This document shows positions 53,300-62,152 of a stretch of 64,000 nt of DNA, one piece after another. Position numbers and translations under genes: made by a program. The stretch lies in NCBI GenBank assembly GCA_937920085.1, contig CALETE010000012.1, positions 1 through 64,000 on the forward strand, given 5' to 3'. The DNA is from an uncultured Alphaproteobacteria bacterium (GTDB lineage: Bacteria > Pseudomonadota > Alphaproteobacteria > Caulobacterales > Caulobacteraceae). Each line of letters begins with the position of its first letter. Within the stretch, counting starts at the first letter, position 1. The notes under the pieces are model-generated. The model worked only from the letters and a program-made list of their open reading frames with translations, was not told where the DNA came from and did not search any database.

Positions 53300-53803
53300 A
53301 TGGCTAAGTCCAAGACCGAAAAGGCCGCTAAGGCCGAAAAGACCGCCCCAAAGCCGTTCTTTGACCCCGACATCGCCCGTAAGATCTGGCTGGCGGGCGT
53401 CGGTGCCTATGGCCGCGCCTATGACGAAGCCACCGATGCGGCTGAAAAGTTCGCTGAAAAGGCCAATCACTCCTTCGACGACCTGGTCGCCAAGGGTGAA
53501 AAGATCGAGGACGTGGTCCGCGCTCGCATTTCCAAGGCTCCGGCGGGCAAGAAGGTTGCTGATATCGTCGAAGACATCACGAAGAAGACCAAGGACGTGG
53601 CTGAAACCCGTCGGGCCGCCCTTGATGCCCGCCTGGACGATGTGAAGAAGTCCCTGGGGGACACCTTCGCGCCGTTCAACATCGCAGCCATCAGCCACGC
53701 TGTAGAAGGCTTGACCAAACAGGTTGAAGCCCTGACCGCTGAAGTCGCTGATCTCAAGGCCGAAAAGGCTAAGAAGCCCGCGAAAGCGACCGAAGAAGCT
53801 TAA
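53300..53803 (+). CDS. Phasin-family polyhydroxyalkanoate granule protein
   Basis: A 167-residue, lysine- and alanine-rich protein. The segment IARKIWLAGVGAYGRAYDEA is the PhaF/PhaI-type phasin signature, and the rest is a long amphipathic helix with a Lys/Ala tail. Phasins coat PHA granules and control their number and size. The neighbourhood fits: a TetR regulator, PHA synthase and a PHA depolymerase follow. It converges on the TetR gene with a 4-bp overlap. Confidence 0.85.
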   Translation: MAKSKTEKAAKAEKTAPKPFFDPDIARKIWLAGVGAYGRAYDEATDAAEKFAEKANHSFDDLVAKGEKIEDVVRARISKAPAGKKVADIVEDITKKTKDVAETRRAALDARLDDVKKSLGDTFAPFNIAAISHAVEGLTKQVEALTAEVADLKAEKAKKPAKATEEA

Positions 53804-54396
53804 GTTGGGGGTGGTTGGCTAAGACCCGCCACCGGCAACATGATCTGGGCCGCCGCGCGGGCTATGCGCTCGCGGGGCGATCCTGGCGCAGCCTCCAAGG
53901 TGAGTACGCTGGTCTGAAAGGCGATCCCGGTGGTGATCTGATCTGCAAACCCATCGAGGATTTCAGGCGAGGCATTGAGGGAACCTTGGTCGGCGAGCGC
54001 CCCCAAGGTTTCCCTGACCGCAGACCGAATGGTCTTGAGGACATGCCTTGCTTGATCAGCCAGGTCTGGAAGCGTCCCGGCCAAGGCGGTTTCTCGCCAA
54101 AAAAACCGGGCGTCCCAGACTTCTTCCACAAGGATATGGACGTGGGTCCAGAGGGTCTGAAGGTCGAGATCATGGGAACGGGCGGCATCTCTTAGGGCGG
54201 TCGCGATGAGGTCGATCTCCTCACCATGGCGGGTCATGAGTGCCACGAGAATCTCGGGTTTGCCTTTGAAGTGGTAGTACAGATGGCCCGCGCTGATCCC
54301 CATCGATGTCGCGATATCCAGAGCTGACTGCCCGCCAACGCCCTCGGCATTGAACAGGTCTAAGGCGGCGGCCAAAATCTTGTCGCGGGTCTTCAT
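53800..54396 (-). CDS. TetR-family regulator of the PHA locus
   Basis: A 198-residue regulator from the ATG at 54396 (AGGA about 8 bases upstream). The helix-turn-helix spans MKTRDKILAAALDLFNAEGV and DIATSMGISAGHLYYHFKGK (about 1-48). The C-terminal ligand domain is of the type often found beside PHA or fatty-acid genes. It diverges from phaC across 96 bp that contain an inverted repeat, so it likely represses itself and phaC. A longer frame to 54513 would run into the divergent phaC promoter and start and is rejected. Confidence 0.82.
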   Translation of the reverse strand: MKTRDKILAAALDLFNAEGVGGQSALDIATSMGISAGHLYYHFKGKPEILVALMTRHGEEIDLIATALRDAARSHDLDLQTLWTHVHILVEEVWDARFFWRETALAGTLPDLADQARHVLKTIRSAVRETLGALADQGSLNASPEILDGFADQITTGIAFQTSVLTLEAAPGSPRERIARAAAQIMLPVAGLSQPPPT

Positions 54397-54459
54397 GATT
54401 TCGCGTCCTAATTGACTCTCGCCGCAGTGCCCGCACCATATGTACCACATTAGGGGAGG

Positions 54460-54477
54460 GGCCAGAACGATCTGGCC
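54460..54477. promoter_or_regulatory. Inverted repeat in phaC promoter
   Basis: GGCCAGA and TCTGGCC form perfect 7-bp arms around ACGA, 15 bp before the phaC ATG. It may be the operator of the divergent TetR regulator or an mRNA hairpin at the phaC leader. Confidence 0.45.
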
Positions 54478-54492
54478 AAATGGGAGACGAAA

Positions 54493-56184
54493 ATGACCAA
54501 GCCCGGAATTCACCTCGAAGGCGGCGGTGCCACGGAAAACACCAGCGGCCTCAATCCCATGATCGGCATTGCCCGTGAGGACCTGCTAGGCGCAGTGGCC
54601 GTTATGCTGCGCGAAACGGCCGGTCGTCCGGTCAAGACCCTGAAGCATCTTAAGGCCTTCGGATCCGATGTTGTGGACATTGTTACCCAGAAGTCCGAAC
54701 TGGCACCGTCCCCCAAGGATAAGCGGTTCATGGATGCCGCCTGGCAGACCAACCCCCTCTACAAGGGGGCTATGCAATACTATCTGGCAGCCCAAAAAGG
54801 CATGAATGCCTGGATCCAAGACGTTGAATTTGATGACCTTGAGCGCGCCCGCGCCTCCTTCATAACCGGCATGGTCATGGATTCGGTGGCCCCGACCAAC
54901 ACGCTGATCGGTAATCCCTCAGCCTTAAAGAAGGCGTTTGAAACCGGCGGTGTCTCCCTGGTGAAGGGCCTGCAAAACGCCTACGAAGACATGACCAAGA
55001 ATGACGGCATTGTCAGCCAGGTGGACAAGCGCCCGTTCAAGGTGGGCGAGAATCTAGCCACCAGCCCCGGCGATGTGATCTATCGCACGGAGATCATGGA
55101 GCTGATCCAGTACGCCCCGACCACGGATCAGGTGAGGGAAATCCCCCTGATGATCATCCCGCCGCAAATCAACAAGGCCTATGTGAACGACCTGTCACCG
55201 GACAAGAGCATGGTCCGCTATCTGGTGGCCAATGGCTTCACCGTCTTCCTGGTCAGCTGGCGCAACCCGTCAAAGGAACACGCCGGCTGGGGCCTGGGAA
55301 GCTATGTAGACGCCCTGATTGAAGCCACCGACGTCATCGCCAAGATCACCAAGTGCGATAAGGTCAATGTCACGGGGGCCTGCTCCGGCGGTATCACCAC
55401 GGCGACCCTGCTCTCCAAACTGGCCTCGAAGGGTGATACGCGGATCAATGCCGTCTCTCTGATGGTCTGCGTGCTGGACCCCGATGCCAGCGACAGCGAA
55501 AGTGGGGCCCTGGTCTCCAAGCACGGCATCGAAATGGCCCGGCAGCGGTCGGCCAAGAAAGGCATCCTAGAGGGTTCGTCCCTGTCGCGGACCTTCGCCT
55601 GGCTACGGCCCAATGACCTCGTCTGGAATTATGTCATCAACAACTACCTGCACGGCGAGCCGCCAGCACCCTTTGACATCCTGTTCTGGAACAATGACGC
55701 CACCAATCTGACCGCCACCCTCCACTCAGACTATTTGGGTGTTTATGAGAGCCAACCCTTCCGTAATCCGGGCGACGTGGAATTGGCCGGGCACTTGGTT
55801 GATCTCAAGGCCGTCAAGAACGACGTCTTCATCGTCGCTGGGGTCACCGACCACATCACCCCATGGAAGGCCTGTTATCGCACCACCCAGCTGATCGGCT
55901 CAGAGACTGTAGAATTTGTCCTGTCTCAGTCAGGCCATATCCAGGCCCTGTTGAACCCGCCTGGGAACCCTAAGTCGAAATACTTCCATTCCAAGACCCG
56001 CCCGCCCGCCGACATTGATGCCTGGATGAATGGCGCAGCCGAGGAGCGCGCCGGTTCCTGGTGGCCCTTCTGGGTGGAATGGATGGGTGAGCGGGCAGGG
56101 GAGCTGAAAGCCGCCCCCAAGGCCACCGGCAACAAGACCTACAAATCCCTCGGCCCCGCGCCGGGCCAATACGCCTTCGGGTGA
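54493..56184 (+). CDS. phaC: Polyhydroxyalkanoate synthase
   Basis: A 563-residue enzyme that polymerises (R)-3-hydroxyacyl-CoA into PHA storage polyester. The N-terminal PhaC domain is followed by the alpha/beta hydrolase core. The catalytic cysteine is Cys297 in TGACSGGITT, the aspartate in VAGVTDHITPW (about 453) and the histidine in SQSGHIQ (about 481). The patterns FLVSWRNPS and DILFWNNDATNL are family signatures. It is followed directly by a PhaZ-like depolymerase gene. PhaA/PhaB precursors are not in the window. Confidence 0.93.
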   Translation: MTKPGIHLEGGGATENTSGLNPMIGIAREDLLGAVAVMLRETAGRPVKTLKHLKAFGSDVVDIVTQKSELAPSPKDKRFMDAAWQTNPLYKGAMQYYLAAQKGMNAWIQDVEFDDLERARASFITGMVMDSVAPTNTLIGNPSALKKAFETGGVSLVKGLQNAYEDMTKNDGIVSQVDKRPFKVGENLATSPGDVIYRTEIMELIQYAPTTDQVREIPLMIIPPQINKAYVNDLSPDKSMVRYLVANGFTVFLVSWRNPSKEHAGWGLGSYVDALIEATDVIAKITKCDKVNVTGACSGGITTATLLSKLASKGDTRINAVSLMVCVLDPDASDSESGALVSKHGIEMARQRSAKKGILEGSSLSRTFAWLRPNDLVWNYVINNYLHGEPPAPFDILFWNNDATNLTATLHSDYLGVYESQPFRNPGDVELAGHLVDLKAVKNDVFIVAGVTDHITPWKACYRTTQLIGSETVEFVLSQSGHIQALLNPPGNPKSKYFHSKTRPPADIDAWMNGAAEERAGSWWPFWVEWMGERAGELKAAPKATGNKTYKSLGPAPGQYAFG

Positions 56185-56198
56185 TCGGAGAAAGCCTC

Positions 56199-57056
56199 GT
56201 GACCCAGACCTCATCGGACGACACCAACGGGGCGCTTATCCAGATCATCCGTGCCGGCGGCCGCCAATTGCGGGTGGCCGTCTGGAAGGCCAGCGAAAAG
56301 GGGGCAGGGGAGAGGCGGCCCCTGCTGTTCTTCAATGGCATTGGCGCCAGTATCGAGCTCATGGCCCCCCTGGCCGCCTGGTTCAAAGACCGCGACTTGA
56401 TCACCTTTGACATGCCCGGTGTCGGTGGTTCGCCAAGGCCGACGACGCCCTACAGACCCTGGACCATGGCCTGGACCGCAGCGCGGATCCTCGATCAGCT
56501 GGGCTATGACAAGGTCGATGTCATGGGGGTCTCCTGGGGCGGGGGCCTGGCCCAGCAATTCGCCTTCCAGCATCCGCGCCGAACCGGACGTCTCATCCTG
56601 GCGGCCACGTCGGCCGGCATGATCATGGTGCCGGGCGACATGAAGGCCCTGTCGAAAATGGCCGACCCCCAGCGCTATATCGACCCCGACTTCATGCGGA
56701 AGAACTTCCAGACCCTCTATGGCGGCGAGACCCTGGGTGCCGACGACCACATCGGCCGCATCGTTCCGCCCTCGCGCACGGGCTATCTCTATCAGCTGGG
56801 CGCCATGATGGGCTGGACCAGCGTCCCCTTCCTGCCCCTGATGAAGGCCCCGACCCTGATCATGATGGGCGACGACGACCGCATCGTCCCCGCCATCAAC
56901 GGCAAGATCCTCGAAAGCCTGATCCCCAATGCGACCTTAGAGATCGTGCCGGGAGGCGGGCACCTGTTCCTGGTGTCCCGGGCGGAGGAGGTTATGCCGA
57001 GGATCCGGGGGTTCTTGGATGAGACGTTTGAGACGGCGGGACGTAGGGCGGCTTAG
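56199..57056 (+). CDS. phaZ: Intracellular poly(3-hydroxyalkanoate) depolymerase-like hydrolase
   Basis: From the GTG at 56199, which has GGAGAAAG upstream, the protein has 285 residues. The lipase box is GVSWGGGLAQQFA (Ser about 111), with an oxyanion region in FNGIGASIELM, the aspartate in MGDDDRIVP and the histidine in PGGGHLFL. This matches medium-chain-length PHA depolymerase PhaZ of pseudomonads, which breaks stored polymer. It lies 14 bp after phaC and is cotranscribed with it. The gene name follows from context and the box. Confidence 0.8.
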   Translation: MTQTSSDDTNGALIQIIRAGGRQLRVAVWKASEKGAGERRPLLFFNGIGASIELMAPLAAWFKDRDLITFDMPGVGGSPRPTTPYRPWTMAWTAARILDQLGYDKVDVMGVSWGGGLAQQFAFQHPRRTGRLILAATSAGMIMVPGDMKALSKMADPQRYIDPDFMRKNFQTLYGGETLGADDHIGRIVPPSRTGYLYQLGAMMGWTSVPFLPLMKAPTLIMMGDDDRIVPAINGKILESLIPNATLEIVPGGGHLFLVSRAEEVMPRIRGFLDETFETAGRRAA

Positions 57057-57136
57057 GGGGCAATCGGTTGACTGCCTTGTAGTCTTGGCACGCCCCAGGT
57101 GTCGATTCTAGACGGGGCGCAAACGAACAAGGGCCC

Positions 57137-57787
57137 CTAGATCGGATCCGCCGCGATCCGTTTGTCCAGATAGTCGCCCACATGCCGCTCCACGTCTGGC
57201 AGGTTTTCCGCCCAGAAGTGAGAGGCGCCTTCGACCAGTTCATGATCGATAACAATGCCCTTTTGGGTGCGCAGCTTGGAGACGACGCGGTCGACTTCGG
57301 TGGGGGGGACCACCGTGTCAGCACTGCCATGCAGGATGAGCCCAGAGGCCGGGCAGGGGGCCAGGAAGCTGAAATCATACATGTTGGTGGGCGGTGAGAC
57401 CGAGATAAAGCCATCGGTCTCTGGGCGGCGCATGAGAAGCTGCATGCTGACCCAAGCGCCAAAGGAATAGCCGGCGACCCAGCACTGGGAGGCGGCGGGA
57501 TTGGTGGTTTGTAGCCAGTCTAAGGCTGTGGCGGCGTCGGCCAGCTCGCCAATGCCGGAGTCGAACTCACCCTGGCTGCGGCCCACCCCACGAAAGTTGA
57601 ACCGCAGGACGGAGAAGCCGCGCTTCATGAACAGGTGGAATAGCTGCACATTTACCGGATTGTTCATCTGCCCGCCCGCCTTGGGATGGGGGTGCATGAT
57701 CAGCGCGATAGGCGCTGTTTCGGTCTTACCGGCGGTATAGCGTCCTTCAATCCGTCCGGCAGCACCGGTCAAGACAACCTCAGGCAT
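57137..57787 (-). CDS. Alpha/beta hydrolase (dienelactone-hydrolase-like)
   Basis: A 216-residue hydrolase from the ATG at 57787 (GAAGGG 7 bases upstream). The oxyanion region is IMHPHPKAGGQMNN, the nucleophile elbow is GYSFGAWV, then HGSADTVVPP with the aspartate and EGASHFWAE with the histidine. NFRGVGRSQGEFD is typical of the family. The substrate is unknown. It diverges from iscR and shares its promoter region; this neighbour recurs beside SUF operons in Caulobacterales as far as I recall. Confidence 0.78.
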   Translation of the reverse strand: MPEVVLTGAAGRIEGRYTAGKTETAPIALIMHPHPKAGGQMNNPVNVQLFHLFMKRGFSVLRFNFRGVGRSQGEFDSGIGELADAATALDWLQTTNPAASQCWVAGYSFGAWVSMQLLMRRPETDGFISVSPPTNMYDFSFLAPCPASGLILHGSADTVVPPTEVDRVVSKLRTQKGIVIDHELVEGASHFWAENLPDVERHVGDYLDKRIAADPI

Positions 57788-57825
57788 GTCGAACCCTTCA
57801 ATAGTCCCCACATGGGTGGGGTGTA

Positions 57826-57845
57826 ATAGTTGACTCTGTGGCTGG
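57826..57845. promoter_or_regulatory. Possible IscR-type binding site / promoter
   Basis: ATAGTTGACTCTGTGGCTGG begins with the ATAGTTGACT half-site of enterobacterial type 1 IscR sites, in which the TTGACT serves as the -35 element. Here a weak -10-like TAAGTG lies 17 bp further on. The site is about 110 bp upstream of iscR. Autoregulation is inferred. Confidence 0.35.
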
Positions 57846-57953
57846 GTCTTCCTAAGTGCGTCTCACATTCAGGAGCGTTCAGCGCGAGGCGGCGGCTTTA
57901 GCACAAGGCGCCTGCAAAACGCTCGAAAAAACCGACATGGATCATCAGACCAC

Positions 57954-58397
57954 ATGAGACTCAGCACCAAAGGACGCTATGCGGTCATGGCCATGGCCGA
58001 CCTTGCGCGTCGCCAAGGGGCGTCCAGCGACGAAAAGGCTGTGTCTTTGGCCGAGATCGCCGTCCGTCAGCAGATCTCGCTTTCCTATCTGGAACAGCTG
58101 TTTGCGCGCCTGCGTCGCCAGGGCTTGGTGCGTAGTCTTCGGGGGCCAGGGGGCGGCTATCTCTTGGCCCGGACAGCGGATGCCACCTCCATCGCTGAAA
58201 TTGTCATGGCCGTGGATGAACCCCTGCGCGCCACCCGGTGCAGCGGCAAGTCCAAGGGCTGTATGCTGAAGGGCGAGCGTTGCCTGACCCACGACCTCTG
58301 GGAGGAAATGGGCCGCAAGATCGAGGGGTATCTGGCATCGGTGAGCTTGGCCGATGTTGCCCGGGGCCGGTTAGCACCGGAGGCTCCTGCCTCATGA
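57954..58397 (+). CDS. iscR: Rrf2-family iron-sulfur regulator IscR
   Basis: A 147-residue winged-helix regulator. The start MRLSTKGRYAVMAMADLAR and the helix-turn-helix SLAEIAVRQQISLSYLEQLF are typical. The three cysteines that hold the [2Fe-2S] cluster are Cys96, Cys103 and Cys110. With a cluster bound it should repress this operon, so low Fe-S status switches on SUF. The stop overlaps the desulfurase ATG by ATGA (58394-58397). Confidence 0.92.
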   Translation: MRLSTKGRYAVMAMADLARRQGASSDEKAVSLAEIAVRQQISLSYLEQLFARLRRQGLVRSLRGPGGGYLLARTADATSIAEIVMAVDEPLRATRCSGKSKGCMLKGERCLTHDLWEEMGRKIEGYLASVSLADVARGRLAPEAPAS

Positions 58398-59527
58398 CCT
58401 CTGCTGTCTATCTAGATTTCAACGCAACCAGCCCGGTGCGGCCGCAAGCGGTCAAGGCCATGACGGACGCCCTGGGCATGGTTGGCAATCCCTCGTCTGT
58501 GCATGGGGCAGGACGGGCGGCGCGCGCCCTGCTGGAAAAGGCGCGTACAGATGTCGCCGCCCTGATCGGCGGGCCCGCCTCTACCGTGGTGTTCACCAGT
58601 GGTGGAACCGAAGCCAATGGGCTGGCCATTGAGAGCGCCGTGGCCGCAGGGGCAAAGCGCCTGATTATCAGCGCCATCGAGCATGACAGCGTGATCGAGG
58701 CCGCCAAGGCCTGCGGGGTGGTCACTGAGATCCTTCCCGTGGATCGTCATGGCCTGGCCGATCTGAGCTGGCTGCAGGCGAGGCTAGCCGATTGGAACGC
58801 GGAAGAGGGCAGGCCCTTTGTTGCTCTCATGGCGGCGAACAATGAAACCGGCGTGGTTCAGCCCGTGCGGGAGGCGTCCGAAATTATTCGGGCGCATGAG
58901 GGTTGGCTGCACGTGGATGGGGTGCAAGCCGCTGGCAAGCTGGCCGTCGACAGTCGCAGCCTGCAAGCTGACACCTATGCCGTCTCGGCCCATAAGCTGG
59001 GCGGGCCCCAGGGTGTCGGTGCCTTGACCTTCGGCCCACGGGCCAGCCTGAGCCGCCGTCAGCATGGTGGAGGCCAAGAGCGGGGCCGTCGGGCCGGAAC
59101 CGAAAACCTGCCCGGCATAGCTGGCTTTGCTGCCGCTGCCAGAGCCGCCCTTCGAGACCGCAATGATAATAAGGCCTGGCGGGATGCTGCGGTCGTTGAG
59201 CTTAAGGCAGGCGGTGGGGTCATAATCGGGCAAGAGGCCCAGCGCCTCGACGCAACACTCTGTGTGGCCTTTCCAGGATTTGCCGCCGAGCGCCAAGTCA
59301 TGTCCCTTGATCTGGCAGGCGTCATGGTCAGTGCGGGATCGGCGTGCTCGTCGGGCAAGGTCAAGGCCAGCCACGTCCTGCAGGCCATGGGGCTAGAGGA
59401 TCTCGCGGCCTGCGCGATCCGGGTCAGCGGCGGCTGGTCGACGACGGCCTCAGACTGGGCAGCCTTTGTGGGGGCCTGGCAATCCATGACCACTTCTTTC
59501 ATGGCGCGACGCGCCAGCGCGGCATAG
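58394..59527 (+). CDS. Cysteine desulfurase (NifS/IscS group)
   Basis: A 377-residue PLP enzyme that takes sulfur from cysteine. The start YLDFNATSPVRPQAVKAM, the HVDGVQAAGKLAVD segment, the PLP lysine in SAHKLGGPQG, and the active cysteine in SAGSACSSGKVKASH are readable. The long mobile active-site loop is that of group I enzymes, unlike the second desulfurase SufS at the end of the operon. It is somewhat shorter than E. coli IscS. Two desulfurases in one operon is a common alphaproteobacterial layout. Confidence 0.9.
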   Translation: MTSAVYLDFNATSPVRPQAVKAMTDALGMVGNPSSVHGAGRAARALLEKARTDVAALIGGPASTVVFTSGGTEANGLAIESAVAAGAKRLIISAIEHDSVIEAAKACGVVTEILPVDRHGLADLSWLQARLADWNAEEGRPFVALMAANNETGVVQPVREASEIIRAHEGWLHVDGVQAAGKLAVDSRSLQADTYAVSAHKLGGPQGVGALTFGPRASLSRRQHGGGQERGRRAGTENLPGIAGFAAAARAALRDRNDNKAWRDAAVVELKAGGGVIIGQEAQRLDATLCVAFPGFAAERQVMSLDLAGVMVSAGSACSSGKVKASHVLQAMGLEDLAACAIRVSGGWSTTASDWAAFVGAWQSMTTSFMARRASAA

Positions 59528-59538
59528 GGCGACAAATT

Positions 59539-61008
59539 ATGGCTGCGGTTCAGAATACTGTCGATCAGGTCGAAGGGCTCGAAAAGTACGAGCATGGCTT
59601 CGTCACAGACGTCGAGCAGGACTTTGCCCCCAAGGGCCTGTCTGCCGACACCATCCGGTTCATCTCCGCCAAGAAAGAAGAGCCAGATTGGATGCTGGCT
59701 TGGCGTCTTGAGGCCTATGAGCGATGGTTGGCCATGGACGAGCCCAACTGGGCCAAGGTCAGCTTTCCCAAGATCGACTATCAAGACAGCTATTACTACG
59801 CCGCCCCAAAGACCAAGGAGGGGCCAGCCAGTCTGGAGGATGTCGATCCTGAAATCCTCGCCACCTATGCCAAGCTGGGCATTCCCCTGCGCGAACAGGA
59901 GGTCCTTGCTGGCGTGATGGGCTCGCCCCGCTATGCGGTGGACGCGGTTTTTGACAGTGTCTCGGTTGTCACCACCTTCAAGAAGGAACTGGCCGCTGTC
60001 GGGGTGATCTTCTGCCCTATGAGCGAAGCCATCCGCGAGCACCCGGAGCTGGTAAAAAAGTATCTCGGAACCGTGGTGCCGACCTCGGACAACTATTACG
60101 CCTGTCTCAATTCGGCGGTGTTTTCCGATGGCAGCTTTGTCTATGTGCCCCCAGGTGTGCGCTGCCCCATGGAGCTGTCCACCTATTTCCGCATCAATGC
60201 CGCCCAGAGCGGGCAGTTTGAGCGAACCCTCATCATCGCCGACAAGGGGGCTTATGTTTCCTATCTAGAGGGCTGTACCGCCCCCATGCGCGACGAAAAC
60301 CAACTGCATGCGGCGGTTGTCGAACTGGTCGTGCTGGACGACGCGGAGATCAAATACTCCACCGTCCAGAACTGGTATCCGGGCGATCCAGAGACGGGCA
60401 AGGGCGGCATTTTCAATTTCGTCACCAAGCGCGCCGACTGCCGGGGGGATCGGTCCAAGGTCTCCTGGACCCAGGTGGAAACCGGATCGGCTGTGACTTG
60501 GAAATATCCGTCCTGTGTTTTGCGGGGGGAGGGGTCCAGCGGTGAGTTCTATTCCATCGCCATCACCAATGGCCGCCAACAGGCCGATACCGGCACCAAG
60601 ATGATTCACCTGGGCGCCAACACGCGCTCTCGGATTATCTCCAAGGGCATCAGCGCGGGACGCTCGTCTAACACCTATCGCGGTCTTGTTTCGGCTCATC
60701 CCAAGGCCAAGGGGGCTCGCAACTTCACCCAGTGCGACAGCCTGCTGATCGGCAAGACCAGTGGGGCCCACACCGTGCCCTATGTGGAAGCGCGCAATAG
60801 TGCCTGCGTCTTCGAGCACGAGGCCACCACGACCCGGCTATCGGATGATCAGCTGTTCTACGCCATGCAGCGGGGGCTAACCCAGGAAGAGGCTGTCCAA
60901 CTGTTGGTCAATGGCTTCGTCAAGGAGGTGCTCCAGGAACTGCCCATGGAGTTCGCCGTCGAAGCTCAGAAATTGGTCGCCATCTCATTGGAAGGAAGCG
61001 TCGGATGA
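59539..61008 (+). CDS. sufB: SufB, Fe-S scaffold component
   Basis: A 489-residue scaffold protein of the SufBC2D complex. Family blocks include GLSADTIRFISAKKEEPDWM, VYVPPGVRCPMELSTYFRIN, YLEGCTAPMRDENQLHAAVV, CDSLLIGKTSGAHTVPYVEA and HEATTTRLSDDQLFYAMQRG. Conserved cysteines, including those in EGCTAP and RNSACVFEHE, are present. The ATG at 59539 follows the desulfurase by 11 bp. Clusters are assembled on SufB with sulfur from SufS. Confidence 0.96.
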   Translation: MAAVQNTVDQVEGLEKYEHGFVTDVEQDFAPKGLSADTIRFISAKKEEPDWMLAWRLEAYERWLAMDEPNWAKVSFPKIDYQDSYYYAAPKTKEGPASLEDVDPEILATYAKLGIPLREQEVLAGVMGSPRYAVDAVFDSVSVVTTFKKELAAVGVIFCPMSEAIREHPELVKKYLGTVVPTSDNYYACLNSAVFSDGSFVYVPPGVRCPMELSTYFRINAAQSGQFERTLIIADKGAYVSYLEGCTAPMRDENQLHAAVVELVVLDDAEIKYSTVQNWYPGDPETGKGGIFNFVTKRADCRGDRSKVSWTQVETGSAVTWKYPSCVLRGEGSSGEFYSIAITNGRQQADTGTKMIHLGANTRSRIISKGISAGRSSNTYRGLVSAHPKAKGARNFTQCDSLLIGKTSGAHTVPYVEARNSACVFEHEATTTRLSDDQLFYAMQRGLTQEEAVQLLVNGFVKEVLQELPMEFAVEAQKLVAISLEGSVG

Positions 61009-61406
61009 GCCAGGACAAACAGGATAGCGCCGTGTCACTGCGCCAGAGCTTCTTCGACGAATTGGGCCGCAGGGAAATCGCGCGTCGCGCTCGGGAAGAT
61101 GCCGAGCGGGCCCAGCAGGAGTCCGACAATGCCGGAGCGATGGCGCTCTATCATATCTTGGCCGGCGAGGGGGACTTTCTGCGGGAAAAGGGTCTCGTAC
61201 TCGATCACACCCGCTATGCGGTGACCCTCGACCATGAAAACTTCCGCCTTCGCGCCTACTTCGAGGACGATAAGGCCAGTGTGACGTCAGCGGATAAGCG
61301 CAACACGGCCAATATGAGCGCCGCGCCGCGCAAGCAGGAAACAGCCGACAGCGTCGAGGCGGCGGTGCTGCTGCTGGCGCAATACCTTGCCGATGAGAGT
61401 TTTTAA
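61005..61406 (+). CDS. Small hypothetical protein of the SUF operon
   Basis: A 133-residue protein with no cysteine, membrane helix or signal peptide. The first third (ELGRREIARRAREDAERAQQ) is a charged helix; the middle (DHTRYAVTLDHENFRLRAYF) looks like two beta strands; the C-terminus (VEAAVLLLAQYLADESF) is an amphipathic helix. I do not recognise a named family. It overlaps sufB by ATGA and sufC by one base (TAATG), so it is translated with the pathway. With no cysteine it cannot bind a cluster by thiolates and may be an adaptor or regulator. Confidence 0.7.
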   Translation: MSQDKQDSAVSLRQSFFDELGRREIARRAREDAERAQQESDNAGAMALYHILAGEGDFLREKGLVLDHTRYAVTLDHENFRLRAYFEDDKASVTSADKRNTANMSAAPRKQETADSVEAAVLLLAQYLADESF

Positions 61407-62152
61407 TGTTGAAAATCAATAATCTGCATGCCGAAGTTGACGGCAAGGAAATCCTCAAGGGCCTGAGCCTAGAGGTGCCAGCCGGCGAAGTGCATGCCAT
61501 CATGGGGCCAAATGGTGCCGGCAAGTCGACCCTGTCCTACGTCCTCACCGGACGGTCGGGCTATGAGGTCACGGAAGGTACAGCTAGCCTTGATGGGGCC
61601 GATCTTCTGAGCTTGGATGCCAGCGAGCGGGCAACCAAAGGTTTGTTTCTGTCTTTCCAATATCCGCTTGAAATTGCAGGTGTTCCTGCACTCACCTTCA
61701 TCCGGTCGGCCTTAAACGCTCAGCTCAAGGCCCGGGGCGAGGATGAGATTAAGGCCCCAGAATTTCTGAAGCGCGCCAGGGCCCAGGCGGCGGCCCTGAA
61801 GATCGACTTCGACATGCTCAAACGCCCGCTCAATGTCGGCTTCTCGGGCGGTGAGAAGAAGCGGATGGAAATCTTTCAGGCAGCAATGCTTTCGCCTCGT
61901 TTTCTCATCCTCGATGAGACGGATTCAGGCTTGGACATCGACGCTCTGAAGATCGTGTCCGAGGGGGTCAACGCCATGCGTGCGCCAGACCGCTCCATGC
62001 TGGTCATCACCCATTATCAGCGGCTGTTGGACTATATCAAACCCGACCGGGTTCACGTGCTGGCAGCTGGGCGCATTGTGCAATCTGGCGGGCCGGAACT
62101 GGCGCTCGAGCTGGAACGTGAAGGCTATGACAAGTATGCGAGGGCTGCGTGA
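61406..62152 (+). CDS. sufC: SufC, ATPase of the SUF complex
   Basis: A 248-residue ABC-type ATPase. The Walker A is GPNGAGKST, the signature is FSGGEKKRMEI, and Walker B with the glutamate is FLILDETDSGLD, typical of SufC. The H-loop is VITHYQR. SufC works in the cytosol with SufB and SufD, where ATP use opens the scaffold for cluster assembly. The start overlaps the preceding stop as TAATG, and the end overlaps sufD. Confidence 0.96.
   Translation: MLKINNLHAEVDGKEILKGLSLEVPAGEVHAIMGPNGAGKSTLSYVLTGRSGYEVTEGTASLDGADLLSLDASERATKGLFLSFQYPLEIAGVPALTFIRSALNAQLKARGEDEIKAPEFLKRARAQAAALKIDFDMLKRPLNVGFSGGEKKRMEIFQAAMLSPRFLILDETDSGLDIDALKIVSEGVNAMRAPDRSMLVITHYQRLLDYIKPDRVHVLAAGRIVQSGGPELALELEREGYDKYARAA

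Noticed and set aside
57090..57125. GCCCC/GGGGC hairpin after the phaZ gene as a terminator
   Set aside because: The arms are only about five bases with a long loop and no T-run.
59059..60042. Long antisense frame across the desulfurase and sufB genes
   Set aside because: It is fully covered by two strongly conserved plus-strand genes and shows no family features.
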